From positions 2,138,618 to 2,202,617 of the forward strand of contig VWZS01009792.1 of NCBI GenBank assembly GCA_013397075.1: 64,000 nt of DNA, given 5' to 3'. Below, piece after piece: positions 1 to 13,200 of this stretch; position 1 is the stretch's first letter; every line of letters begins with the position of its first letter. This DNA is from Rhabdornis inornatus (Eukaryota > Chordata > Aves > Passeriformes > Rhabdornithidae). The position numbers and the translations under genes were made by a program. The notes under the pieces were generated by a model. That model was not told the origin of the DNA and made no database searches. It was given only the letters and a program-made list of their open reading frames with translations.

Positions 1-763
1 GTGAAAATGGACTCCTGCATCATTTGATTTAGCCCTGTATGGAGCAAAGAGTTTGTATAGGAAGACCTGTAGAAATTAAGGGTTTACACATTGGTGTTAC
101 TGATAGGATCCAATTGGGGATCATTTGCAAAATCAAGTAGCATAAGGTAGTCTGAACTCAAGTGAAGCATTAAGTCCTATTTGAAGATCACACTGTAGAT
201 GCTTTCCCAGGAGCAGGTAATTGTTTAAGAGGAGCCTAGAAACTGATACTAGAACAGAAACATCAGCAAGTGCAGAGAAAGGGGACAAATATTATCACCT
301 CTCTTATTGATCTCTTTGTAGATATGCACTAATTCAGCTGATGCCTCAGCACAGCCTTTCCAAATTATTTCAGCTCCAATCAGCCTAACTGTCATGTAGA
401 GCCACAGATGATCTTTGGAAAAAAATGTCTATGTCTGTCTTCTAGCACTGAAGGAACTAGTTCAGCATTTCAAACATCAAATTGGAAGTGACCAACTCAG
501 CTATTAGAAGCAAATTTCAGAACTTTGTGTTGAGTCCAAAAGAATACCATGTCTAAAATAAAGATAAAATCCACCCTAACATCTACACTGGTGGCTTAAT
601 TTTAAACTCCATCAGAAGTTAATATGACAGAGGTGATTAATGATTTTGGAGGTAAATTATATTAATTTTTTCTTGTTATATTAAAAATCAAAAATCTATT
701 TAAAGTATTTTCTTTTGGTCATTTGATAGCTTGGATTTCATTGGCTTTTTATATGTATTCATT

Positions 764-789
764 TTATATATGTATATACATACATACAT
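764..789. repeat. TA/TATG/CATA-rich microsatellite
   Basis: A short alternating run of tatata, gtatata and catacata units. It is ordinary low-complexity sequence. Confidence 0.75.
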
Positions 790-2316
790 TTTTATTTTAC
801 AGATGCTATTTATGTATTTTATTTTGGTTCCACAAGGAACTGTTACTTAATTATTATATTTAGATATCTCATTTAGAGACACCTAATGTACTTGTCTAAA
901 TGCCTTGAATATGTACTGTAGCTTTTTAATGGATTATTTCTTTCCATAGATTTTAATGCATTTTGTTGTTTCTATGTCTCTGTCGCTGAGTGTTTAATGT
1001 CAAACCTCCTGTTAACTCTAACACTGTGCAATATGCTGTTCTTTTGTTTTCAATGATTTGTAATTGGAAATGTGATGAATAGCATGGGCATCATAGGAAC
1101 TCTTATGCAGAGTAGGAATCTGAAGATAGGAAAACTTGATGTGAAAATTTTTAAGAGTGTTTTTGCAGTAAATAATGCTATTGATTTTTTGGGTTATGTT
1201 GCACTTGTGCATATTTTAATCATAGCTGACTCAGATTTCAGTTCTCCAAAAATTTAGGTCCGGTTGTGGTGACAGGAAAAAAAAATAACTTAATGTTTTG
1301 TAATTGCAAGAAGTAACTCAAAATCGATTTTCTCATGGGCTAATTAGACCACAGTAATAAACTTATAAGACCAGAATAAACATCTGTGGCTTTCAGCTCA
1401 TTTTTAACTAAACAAACAATAATAACATTGAGCAATATATGTCCTTGTACCCACAATTTTTAGGTTGATTACCATTATAGAATTTATGTTGACGATCATT
1501 TCTTTATGGGAAAATTCTTCTGCATCGATTCGTTCCAATAGGTGCTATGAAACAGGAACGATATATTTGACATTTATAGGACCAATAAATGTACCCAAAA
1601 TTGTCATGGTAAAATTTCATGGGGAGAAATCTCTGAATTCACACTGTAGTAATGATTCTACTTACATAGAAATTATCTTCATCTTTTGTGGGGCAAAATA
1701 CACAACAATTTTAAGGTGCCTTTAAGAAAAAGCAGTTGTGTCCATTGTCCACATATTCATAAAAGCTGTAGTTTGTTTTGAATAGTTTCTGGTTTCTGTT
1801 TGTGTATTTACATATTCGAGAATTCTTCTGATCTTATCCCATTGACCTTATCTAATTATCCTTCTCCACTTTAATATTATTTGAAAGTAGTTGTTTCCTT
1901 TTTTCCTTGGATATAAAACAATATATTCTTCATTAATTTCTTTTTTTACTATAGTTATACTTATTTTTTCTTGCCATTTTCTGAAAATCATCAAAAATTT
2001 GATATTGAGCGCATTTCTCCGTTAAGCAAGTTTTTCATTCTATTTTTTCCTTACATTTCACTTTAAACTAGACTGTTTTATTTAAGGTTTTTTTTCACAG
2101 TTCTGCTCTGTCAGTTGTTCTTTTTAGATGATAAAGCTTTTATCTTAAATCTAATTCCACCCATAGAATGGACTATCCTACAGATTTTTTAAATTATCCA
2201 TAATGGCTAAAATAATTTTAATTTTTTTCTAATATTTGCAGAAATAGTTGTTTCAGACATATTTCGAATCTTATAGATTAAATGGAAAATAAACAGAAGA
2301 ATTATAACGTTTAATT

Positions 2317-2386
2317 AATCCAATAATATCACAATATTATATAGCAAAAATCCAATCCAATTAAACACAATATTATATAGCAAAAA
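2317..2386. repeat. Short tandem duplication, unit about 34 bp
   Basis: Two adjacent copies begin with aatccaat (2317 and 2354) and end in the same 21-bp word that starts cacaatattat and finishes in agcaaaaa (2330-2350 and 2366-2386). They are separated by tcc and differ by a small indel and substitutions in the middle. The perfect 21-bp end suggests a fairly recent local duplication by replication slippage. Confidence 0.85.
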
Positions 2387-3029
2387 GTCCTTGCTAATAA
2401 ATTATGGATGCATTAAAAATTACGGATATACTACAAATCCAAATCATATGTACTTTCCATCAGGTCTCAAGCTATGATGGCACAAGAAGAGTATCAGTCC
2501 ATTCCTACGTGAGACCCACTAAAGAAATACTTATCCTGTTTGGGTAGGTAAGGAGGGTGTTGTTCTTTTTTTTCCTTCTACCCAGAGCTGATCAAGTGTT
2601 ACATGTTGACGTACCCAGAAATCCATGTTAATTTTTCTCTACCTACGCACAAGATGAAATGAACCTCGGAGATAGTGTTTTCTCTAAACACGAAAGAGAG
2701 TGACTGAAATAGAGAACACAAATCCCTTGTTCCACTACTTAAATAAGGCATTAAAAATGCAATGTTTAAAGGGTGACAAGCATTTACCAGCAGTAAATGT
2801 TTCACGCTCAGCAGAGTTTTCCTTAAGAAGTTGTGGAGCTATAGAATTTTATCACACTCTTCTATACTGTGGTACATTGACTTGAAGAGTGAGAATATAA
2901 CAAGGCAGTGATTCAGGTGTCATATTATGGCAAAGAGTCAATAAACAGACAAACAAAACTTGGAGTTTGGTGGGTGAGAGGCTGGACATGCACTGGCTGT
3001 GTGCTCTGGGAGCCCAGATGGATACGTTT

Positions 3030-3130
3030 CGCTCAGCAGCCTGGTCTTGTGGAAGGTCTACAACAGAGGAGCTGGAACAAAATGATCTTTGAGGTCCCTT
3101 CATACCCAGGCCATTCTGCGATTCTAAAAA
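3030..3130 (+). mobile_element. CR1 LINE fragment, 3' tail
   Basis: This is a short plus-strand CR1 3'-UTR remnant. It reads ctcagcagcctggtcttgtg, then ...gctggaacaaaatgatctttg and finally ccaggccattctgcgattct, the usual order at the end of avian CR1 elements (gagcaacctggtctag..., ...ctggatgatctttaaggtcc..., ...ttctatgattct). Only about 100 bp remain, the normal result of the severe 5' truncation of CR1. The similarity may extend upstream to about 2980, but that part is too diverged for me to claim. Confidence 0.8.
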
Positions 3131-6100
3131 TCTATTGAAACATTTATTTTATCTCTGTGTGTCTGTACGTGTACAGGAATACTTATGTGTAATCAAGAAT
3201 TAAAAAAAATCATGGCTATTACAATGGAATTTTTTAGTGCAGCTTTCAGTTAAAGGGGCCTTTGACATCTATGGTTTGAGGCTTGAATTTCATATCCTCA
3301 TACCTTCCAGGGTGTCCTTAGTACTTCTATGTGTTTTCATACACATGGTGTTGTGCTTGCAATCACCACTTGCTGGTGTGGCAGAAGGTTTAAACATGCA
3401 GAATCATAAACCCACCTTGCTTGTGAAGCATGAGAGCACAACTAAAAGTCAGAATAAATATGCTCAACAGTACCTAGAATATGAATATTACTCAACCTGA
3501 TAACCTCTTGTAATTTTCTTGTTTTTCTATGGCTCTTGAGGAATAAATTGCTGGTCAGATAAACTGTTGTGATATTTACATTATTCTCATATTCTTCCTT
3601 CAGGGCCTGGAAGCTTCTGTTTTATTTCCTATAGTAGTAAGCTTCATAACATCACTGAACACCATGTAGCCCAATTCTTCTACTTCCTCCAGGTGTCTGA
3701 GATGATGCTCACAGTTAATATAGTTAACATTTGCATGCAAAGTAAACCTACTCTTTCAAAACATTACTGTTCATGTGTGAAAAAGTACACAAGCACAGGA
3801 CATGAAACCCAGGACACAACTTTTTTTATGTCATTGACAAAAAAGATCCTTTGAAAAAGCTGTTCTCCCCTACCCTCCTCTGAATCAGAAGAAGAGTCAT
3901 ATGCTGAATGCCATTTTCCAGGTTGTTTTCTATTCCCTTAGTTTAAGGAACAATGTGCAGTACTTATTTTTAACACAATTTAAAAACCATAATGTGTCAT
4001 ATATTTAAACTTAGCTAGTAGCATTATGTTTCCCATTAAAACATTAGAACTCACTTTTCCATGAAACTCTTAAAAGAGAAAAATTCTCTGGAACCAAAGT
4101 TAGTAGTTGTCCAATTAAATCTGCAGGAAAAAACCCAACATGATACAACTAGGTACCTTAAATCCAAAGGTCTTTATGAAACAGTAGGTACTTAATCCTC
4201 ATAAACAGTCTTCTGAATCTAATGATGTACCTCTATGTTTCTTTGGAAATATAAAACGTTGTCTTAAATCTATCACTGAATTATTTAAGGTATATTAACA
4301 CTTTTAATATTTTGGAAACAAATATGAAATGGAAAATTTCGTGAGATTTGGAAAAAAAACCCAACTCTAAAAGACTATCAAAATGCAATTTGAACTACAG
4401 AAGACATATACTTTTCTTTAAAATCAGTTACAGATTCCTGTCATTCCTACAAATGAAGTACATGGTTTCTTATAAATGCATCATTAAAATGTTTCCTGTT
4501 GCTTACAAGTAAGCATTCTGGAAGAAAAAACATGACTGCATAGAATATTAAATAAAAGACTAGTCTTACATGAGGGGCAATTATCAAAGCTCTAACTTCT
4601 TACTGAAGCAGTGAGACATGGAAGAAATATCTTGAGTCTGAAAGAACACCTGTTGAACTACTGATCTATTAAAAGTTCTCTGAAATGCATCAGCAGGAGA
4701 AATAACGCATTTCAAATTTGACTGAACTGGAGTGATTAAAGTATATATTCTGTTGAGAAAATCATAATAATGGGAAGAAATTGTTCAGATTTCAAAAGGA
4801 AAATCAGCTATTAAGAAAGACAATATATTTTCCAGAAAAATTCTCTACTTTAGTGTAAGACAGAATTTATATACAAATTTTAAAAACTTGCTGTAATAAA
4901 AAGATAAATAAAATGTTGCAGAAATCTTGTAATGAGAGAAAGGTTGTGTTTGGTTGCTTCTTTTTTTCCTTTAGAAGCCAAAACACAGCAAATCAAGGGG
5001 ATGAAATAATGCAGTTTTTGTTAGGTACTGTTACAGTATAATTTTCTACAACAATGGGGAGGGGGTGATGGTGTTATCATTATTGGTATTGTTCAGGTAC
5101 ATTAAATATGTTTACCACTTGTATAAACATTTTTTTCAGCTTCAACCTTTAAAGTTTTAATAAAAATTTTATTGTTATGCCTTGCTTAAAGATGAGGTCT
5201 GAGAATAATTGAAATTCACATGTTTTGTCCCTGGCAGATATCAGAATAATATTCCAGCATTTTTTCTCACATAAATCTTGATGTTCATCCTTGTCAACTT
5301 CAAATCTTAAGTATAAAATGTGTACTTTAATGAAAAACCACATTAGGAATATTTGCTTTAATTCTAAGATAACCCCAAGGGCTTATGAAGATAGGGAACT
5401 CAGTTATGCTAAATGAAAAGATATATCACATTTTTAAGAACATTCAGTGTTTCACTTTGGCTGCAATCCTTAGATAAGAAGAATCTTAAACAATAGAGTG
5501 TTATATACATTCACTGAGTTCTAATCTTAAAACCAATTAGAGCTTCTGTTGTCCTACCTTACTCATGAGATAGTCAGGATGATCATATAGCAGAAAAATG
5601 TACTTCAACATGTTTTCCTAAAGATGAATTTTTCAGTGGGCCTTCAGAAAACATGGCCTGGCCCTTCCCTCTTATAAAGGATATTGTCAAGTAGAGGGCT
5701 TATGGGAAGCTCCCTTTGCAAAGCTCTTAGTCCTTCCCCTAAGAGTCAGGCCTTTGAAAAGGAGAAGGCTTGAAAAGCTCAAGTGAGTTTGGGTCTGTTT
5801 GGACCAATGTTGTAAAAAGGTGGAATTGACAGGGCAGGAGGAGGGCATTAAAGAATTTAACTTACCTACAAGGGGTGGTGCCTCATTTCTTTCTAACTTT
5901 AATATCATATCCTCTTAACCCTCATATTCCTTGTGCAACTCTACTGTAATGCTATTTTATCGTCATTATCCTATCACATGTGATTTTGCCTGAAAAATAC
6001 CCCTTGCTGCAACTCCTCTGCCAACCTCATCACTCATTTTACAATTCCATAAAAAAAAGAAAAGAAAAGGGAAAAAAAAATATATATATTATTACAATTT

Positions 6101-6967
6101 GCTGAATACCCAGTTATAACTTTTTTTACCAAAATAAATAACTGTTGCCCATTCTATTGAACAGATAAGATGTAGAGGAGATCTGAAAAAAGCAAAAAGC
6201 AATCTGCAGACTTTTCATAGTAAATCATAAGGTTGAATACAGAAAAGCAAAAATATTTAGGTTATTTCGGATAATGGAGAACAATTATTTTGGGTGTTTC
6301 CCACTTTAACACTTCATTAATTCATAGAAAATATTTTATACATGTATAAATGCACACATATAACTTCTGTTATACCTATTTGATTACTGAATTTCTTATT
6401 ATTTTCTTCTCCTCCTTACCCTTCAATTACCCATCTGACTGGTGAATACCACTGTCTATCCTTGATAAAATAGTAGTTTACAATTCTTTCCTGATGACCA
6501 TTAAGCAACAAAAGTCCTTTTTAAATCAGTAGGACCTCTTGAGACACCTACAGCACCCTCAAACAAATGAAGCTCTCATGTTATAAAATTACATATGATC
6601 TTAAAATTCATAGATAATGGTATATCTGTTCTGGATATTGCTTTAATTGTTTATATCCTTGAAATCTGACTGAGGTCTTCCTGAGTTTTTAAGCAGACTA
6701 TGATATCCATAATGAATGAGAGGGAAATAATTATAACATTTACAGGAATTTGACATCACTCACAGGAGTTATCATTAATATGCGTAAGAAGAAAAATAAG
6801 TTATCCTCTCATCCAAGTGTTTAAGATTCTTTCTCTGATTTTGTATAATATTCAAGTAAGGGTATTGCTACTTAAAACTAAAGAAATTGTCTGAGTGAGG
6901 CTCCCTGGTGTTCAAGAAAGGTAGACTATGGATGAATGTCGCTGTTTAGACCAAAACCAAAAATGTT
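3131..6967. other. Non-coding AT-rich sequence
   Basis: I see no gene, RNA or recognisable transposon here. The stretch contains a 12-bp palindrome (3730-3741), an A-rich run with a short AT repeat near 6050-6090, and a slightly GC-richer piece near 5640-5890 that I could not identify. The small ORFs show no recognisable domain. Confidence 0.65.
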
Positions 6968-7365
6968 CACAGAATCATAGAATAGTAGAATATGCTTAAT
7001 TGCAAGGAACTCATAGGGATCATTGAGTCCAACTCCTGGTCCTGCACAGCACACTCCAACAACCCCACCTTATCCCTGAGGGCATTATCCAAATGCTTCT
7101 TGAGCTTTGTCAGGCTTGGTGATATGACAATGTCATTGGGGAGCCTAGTCCAAGCCACAGCCACCCTCTGGGTGAAGAACCTTTCACTAATATCCAACCT
7201 AAACCTCAGCCTCAGTCCATTCCCTCAAATTCTGTCACTGACCACAAGTGAAGAGTTCAGTGCCTGTCCTTTCACTTCTCCTCATGAAGATGTTGGAGAA
7301 CACCATGAGGTCTCTCCTCAATCTCCTCCAGGCTGAAGAACAGTTGCAAGTAGCTTTCCCTGCTT
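6968..7365 (-). mobile_element. CR1 LINE fragment with the end of ORF2
   Basis: This is a minus-strand CR1 copy with its 3' end at the low coordinate (cagaatcatagaat, then the tccaactcctggtcctgc block). Reading the minus strand, the 7197-7090 part still translates as a decayed ORF2 carboxyl end containing RFFTQRVAVAWTRLPNDI. That is the conserved CR1 motif 'RFFTQRVV..WNRLP..VV', followed by SPSLTKLKKHLDNAL, matching 'PSLEVFKARLDGAL'. The 5' side is truncated near the cctccaggctgaagaac block. The element is dead: no reverse transcriptase domain remains and there are indels. Confidence is high for family, moderate for exact ends. Confidence 0.92.
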
Positions 7366-8591
7366 ATTTAGACAAAAATCTGATGGTAAAATTGATGGAA
7401 TTTAAGCCAGAGGTATGAATTTCAAGTTTGTCCTACAGTTATAATTTTGGTGCAGTTGAGTATATCAGATTCATCTGTGCCTGTGTTCATGCCCATAGTT
7501 CATGAGTAATTATTTTCCTGGGAGGTCAAGGGAGTTCCCATTGAGACTCTCACAGGTGAGACAATGGGCTGATTTCAGACAACAAATGATTATCAGGTAA
7601 GGTGAATCACAGTGACCTGACAAGGTCTCGCAGGAGTTCTCCAGGCAAGAATTTTGGACAGTCCAGGAGATTCCTCCATTGGTCTAATGCTGTGCCTAGA
7701 CCAACCTGTACCTTCTGATTGATTAATTGATGCTGGATTGACATTCTGGGCAAAGAATCTTGGGATTCTTTGCAAGGGACTTTTTGAGTTAAATACTGCT
7801 GTGGATGAAGAAACTGATCAAATTGAACATAGGTAATTTTAGAAAGTCTAAGCAAACTCTTCTCACAAATGCAGCAATAGTCAAGATAGTTTTTTCCATG
7901 TAGTTAAGATAGGTGAAAGGTTTAAGGTAATAGCAACGGTCATGCAGACACTAGAGGGATTATGTGCAACAATAATGAATCTGGACCATAAAAATATGGC
8001 AGAAAAGTTTGGGTAATCTCACATAATGTGAGTATTTTTGTGCAGTTACAAAGACATTCAACAGAGACTCATGTCAGCATCTGGACAGCAGCTGATGAGA
8101 GATTCAATTCCCAACGTGAACTTTGTGAAAGATTCCACTATTAATTTAGTTTAAGTGCTTTAAGTACAAATTAAAAAATGCACCTTTCAAAAAAAAAACA
8201 CCAACATGAAGACAATGAAGACAATAAGTCTCATTCCTGTGAAATCTTGATGGCTGTTCAGAATCATGCTATTTTTTGCCTCTGCTGTTCAGAGCCAGCA
8301 GTTCATACTGGTGATATATTAATATTATAAAAGATGTTTCATCCTGTTAAATGTCAGACAACACTACACAGAGCAGAGAGATTTAATTCAAGTCACCTTG
8401 GAGACAGCATATTTTCCTATCTTCTCTTCCAAAAAATTTTCTGGGATGTATTTGCTAACTCCTTAAATCTTAAGACTGAGGTACAGAAGACTCAAAAGAG
8501 AAATGGATTTTCTTCTGCTCTTCTGAGAGGTGAATCAAAAGTTTCTCTTTTTGGAAGCTTGCATTTAAAGACTACCCTTTTAATTTTTTCT

Positions 8592-8638
8592 TGATTTTGT
8601 TTGGTTTTGGCTGGCTGTTTTTTGTTTGTTTTTTTTTT
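8592..8638. repeat. GTTT-rich low-complexity tract
   Basis: T-rich sequence punctuated by single G or GG (ttttgtttggttttggctgg, then gttttttgtttgtt). It is one of about nine tracts of the same AAAC/GTTT type in this window. Confidence 0.8.
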
Positions 8639-9029
8639 CCTTGAGATCACTTAAATGTCTAATTGGTTAGTTCATTCATTTTCAAAGATTTGACAGCATT
8701 TTGTGCCCAGATGTTCCAGGAACATGTTATGATTTAAAATAGTTTCTTGCTTTATTCCTTAGCTAGCAATTTCCTCAAAGAATAAAATGGCAGTGATACA
8801 GAAACTGAGCTGAGAAACAGTGGACGTAAATATCCCCATGTATTGATATCTCATGGTATGAAATACTTGATCATTGATTGAAAAAGCAGCTGATATATTT
8901 TCCTCAGTTTTCATTGAAAGAGTAATAGTGGAATAAAAGTCAAATACACCAAGTAAAAATTATATTTGAATTAGTAGTAATATTGAGAGTTATGTCTCAT
9001 TCCTTAGACAAGCCTGAGTTTCAGGGGGG

Positions 9030-9200
9030 AAAAAAAAAACAAAAAACCCAAAACCAAAACCAAAAAACAAACAACAACAAAAAAACCACAAACAAACAAA
9101 CAAACAACCAAAAAAACACAAAAAAAACAAAACAAAAATAAACAAATAAACAAACAAACAAACAAAATTGAAACAAACAAAACCAAACAAAAAACCCCAA
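9030..9200. repeat. AAAC-rich low-complexity tract
   Basis: About 170 bp composed almost only of A and C, with (AAAC)n, (AAC)n and A-runs broken by CC. On the minus strand it gives long spurious ORFs rich in F, C, L and V, which are composition artefacts, not genes. Confidence 0.92.
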
Positions 9201-10190
9201 ATTTTGGTGAATCCTGAAACTCTAATTCATAATTTAATATGGAAATTTTTAAGAATATTAGCAAATTTGATATCTTAGGTAACACAACAGATACACAGTA
9301 TTTAATTCAATAATGTAATTCCTTACTAGACTGTATATTTTATGAAAACATTATATACACTTTGACTAGGCAGGATTATTAAAAAATAAAATTCCTTTGT
9401 GATTTCAGGTTTTGGTAGGCATGAGACAGAGATATCTTTGTAACTTATGTTGCTGTTCTGGGTTCTGTTTAGTGCTTGTTTAGGACACTATTTATTTTCC
9501 TTATGAAGTAATTTGTGAAAATTCCTATATTTTAAACCAAAACCTAGATCAGAGGAAATAAGCATCACCCCTGATTCAGTTAGACTTCTGTGAGAAATCA
9601 GAGAAGATAATGTTTTAAGCAGAAACTGTCAGTTTTGGGAACTAAAAAGCCAAATATATATAAAAAAGTTAACATTCTCTTTTGCAAATGTAGAAATGAA
9701 AATTTATACCTGTCTGTATTTGCACGACATACCCGCTTACTGTAGCTAAAAAGGATAATACAGGTGCTGGGATTTGTATTTTTTTTTCCATGAAAACTGA
9801 ATCTTATAGAAAAACAGGATTAGTTTTTTTCCTTTTTTGTGGAAAACTGATATATTTACAGCCCTCTGGGTATGTGAACTGGTTCAACATTCTATTATTT
9901 CTTTTGTAAACCACAGTTCTGCTAAGAATTTTGTATTACTAACACATTCAAAATAATTTTGATTTCAACAGCACTCTACTAAAAATGATTTTGCTGAAAT
10001 CTCTTGATGGAGAGAAAAAAGTGATCAAATATATCTGGGCTCATGCTGAAAGATATTTGACAGTTCTCAGCACTTCAATTCCCAGAACAGTGAATAAAAA
10101 CATGTTCAGTATTTGATATCCCAAGCACAGTTAGTTGTGTCAGCATTTCTGATAACATGGTTCTGTAGAAGACTTTTTTGGCTTGTTTGT

Positions 10191-10285
10191 TTTGTTTTCA
10201 TGGGGTTTTTTGTGTTTTTTTGGTGTTTGTTTGTTTGTTTTTTTGTTTTGGTTTGTTTTTGTTTTGTTTTGTTTTGTTTTGTTTT
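10191..10285. repeat. GTTT/GTTTT low-complexity tract
   Basis: G/T-only sequence ending in a regular run of the pentamer gtttt (about 10258-10285). It is complementary in composition to the AAAC tract about 1 kb upstream. Confidence 0.92.
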
Positions 10286-13200
10286 AAATAGAGAATAATT
10301 CTTGACAAAGTTTTATTGCCTTGTGACAAATTATTTATAGACCTAAAGATAATAATCAGTCCTGTTTTATTTAACCCTCATGAAATATTTTCTTTGTGTG
10401 CACTTCAGAATATTCTACCTTTAAAACAGACATTAAAAAGGGGGCTTTTAGCTGTAAAAGAAAATGACACATATAAGTATGTATACTTTTTTGAAGAAAG
10501 TTTTTCTGGGCATGAATACATAGGTTATTCAAGGAAATTTTCTATTCCTAATGAGATATAGTCAGAGAAAACTTTTACAATTTATAAATTGATGACAGAC
10601 TTCTGTGGCATTTCAAATGAAGATTTTCAGAACTGAACTGAACTGAAGACGTAATCTTCTGCTCGGTAAAAAAGATGTTAGAGTCTTCTGAGGAAATAGC
10701 AGCTCATATTTTACCCTATCCACTTCCACTTCTGATACCCAGAGAGTTTAGGGTAAACTTTCCTCTCCAAGGTGAAGACAATTAGAATTTATTCTAATTT
10801 GTTGCTGTTTCATGGTGTGAACTCCTAGTGAGCCCAGCTGCTTGAGTGCTAGACCTGCAATTGTTTCTGCTGCTCTGTGCATTTTGGAATTACCCTTCTC
10901 TCTCCACATACATCACGGACTTTCTTGGCTCATCCCTCCTCCTGTGCCACAGCAGCAGGTGAAATTCAGAGACACAAGCAGCTCTTGATTCCCCTGCTAC
11001 CACTCTCATGACAAAATGCCATCAATTTTTACTATTTCCTTTAAGAGCCTTCAACATCACCTCTTAAATAGGTCTGAATATGTGAATGGTGCATCACTTC
11101 CATTTAAATCTGTGTATCACTGGGATATTCAGATGTGCTTTTGAGTTTTTACAAAGATATATATAAAAACCTGTGTTTTTCTGAATATTTCTGTGCAGGT
11201 CAGTTATGTCTTTTGTGTTTATTGAATCCATAAATTCTAATACAATTTATAAAATCAGATAAGGTACAGTGCAGTAAAACACACAGATGTTTATGTACAA
11301 GAAACATTTTGTGCAGGGCATGATGATAATGTTTTGGTACTTTAAATACATATGAAACTAAAACACAACAAAAAGAACTTCGTATGTAGCTTTGACACAA
11401 TAATGAGTTTAGCTTGGTAACACAACTAATTTAAATCATACAACCTTAATGATGTGCCCTTTTGGACTTGATTGTACTTTTCATGAAGCACATTTTGATC
11501 ATTTCACTTTGAAAACTGCATATTTTAAAACTTTTAAGTCCATCTCTCAGTACTTAGCTTTTCTGCTAAAAAAATCTCATTAAATATGTCCCTTTAACTA
11601 GGTGTTTGGAAGATCTTAATATACAGAGTTTTTGACTGTATTAACATTTTTCATATGAAAAAAGTCCCACTCATTTGGAATGAGATTTAACTGGAATAAT
11701 TGGTATTTGGAAGCGCTGGTGATGCTTCTGAATAAGAACAAAGTTCCCTAATAATAAATAGTTTTGGTGCATGTTCATATTTTTGGATTTCCAGCATTTG
11801 TTAATTGCTCCTTAGTGGGACAATTTTTCTTAAACCCTTTTTAGACACACATGATAAGTCAGAAATAGAAGCACCTTATAGAAAACCTCCACAAGACTGC
11901 AAAGTTATCAGCCAACAGTGCACAGGTCTGACATATGAATTAGTGTTCTTGTGTAGAACAAAATAAAAAACATTTAAAAGTTGTGCATGCACACAGATAG
12001 ATGGACAATGCAGGGCTTGCAGGTTCTGCATCAATCCTCTGCTGTGTCATCTGTCTTCTATAGAACTGACTTTCCCAGAGAAAACTGAAAAAGGGAATTT
12101 TTTGGACAGCTTATTTTTTATTAACAACACATACATGGTCTCCATTTAATACTGCAGTAGCATATGGGATAAAGAAATATTGAAATAATGCATTGGAGAA
12201 GGTTTGAGATAAGCTAATGAATGTAGCATGAAGGGCAGGATCGGTGGGTTAATAGAAATATGCCATGAGTAGAAACATAAGGAATGTATATTTTATATAA
12301 AAAATAGTCCCATTAAAATAAACACAAATTCCCCTTGTATTGTATTTCATAGTACAGAACCATGTAATTTTGTCCCTTTTTCCAGGCTAGGCTTTTGTCA
12401 CCTACCTACGAAATTTAACATAATACAAATACAAGTAATTATGCTATTAGAGTTCCTATTTTATGACCTCTGAAAATTCAAAGAGCAGAACTAGCTACAA
12501 TAGATTATTATTTATGCACCATCTTATTTTACCACAATTACTTATTACAGTTAATTACTATTGTAAGGTATTAGTCAAGACAGGTTTTGCCACATGGGTG
12601 TGACGAAATAAAGCTAAATTATGTGAGAAGAAACATACATATATCTTTAAAGACTACATAGCTGAGTATTGGAAAAGCTTGTACAAGACCGGTAAAACAG
12701 ATCTCCAAGCATCAGTGTATGTCTTATAAATTTGCAGTGAAAATCCTATTTGCAAGGAAAGAGATTTTGTATACTTTACTCATTGTGTCCTGAGAACTGC
12801 AGGCTCATTGACTATTCATAGGTGATGGTATCAATAATGTTATTAGTATTTATATTTCCCTGAGTCATTTGATGTATTTTCAGGGGAATCATTATATACA
12901 AAAGATAAATAATTCTCATTCCCGATCCTCTCGTTCAGATGGTATCCCTGAGGAAATAGAATTGACTTTTATTTGTTTGGAGAACATGGTGAAGTAAATA
13001 CCTTGCCTATCACAGTACTGCAAAGCCCCTTAAATGGTGTAGAAGAATTTCTGATAAGGGACATGTTTGCATCCATTTGAATCCTATTCGCAAACAGAGA
13101 CTGGATAACAGAGGAGAAAGGTGAAGGAAAGTGAAGGAATCTAAAGATCTTCTACCAGCTTTCCCAACTATTTCCACTTTTTCCTCTCATCATGGCCCTC

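Larger units (their letters stand above)
1..3029. other. Non-coding AT-rich sequence
   Basis: I see no gene here. All reading frames are short and interrupted, and none of the small ORFs (86 codons at most) resembles a known protein. The stretch holds a TA/TATG-rich microsatellite near 764-789, a tandem duplication at 2317-2386 and otherwise unique AT-rich sequence. There is no CpG-rich segment or strong splice-site pair. Confidence 0.7.

Noticed and set aside
6967..7197. 76-codon minus-strand ORF as a host gene
   Set aside because: It encodes the RFFTQRV...W.RLP end of CR1 ORF2 and belongs to the LINE fragment.
9004..9285. Very hydrophobic F/C/L/V-rich minus-strand ORFs resembling membrane proteins
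   Set aside because: They are translations of the AAAC low-complexity tract, not transmembrane proteins.
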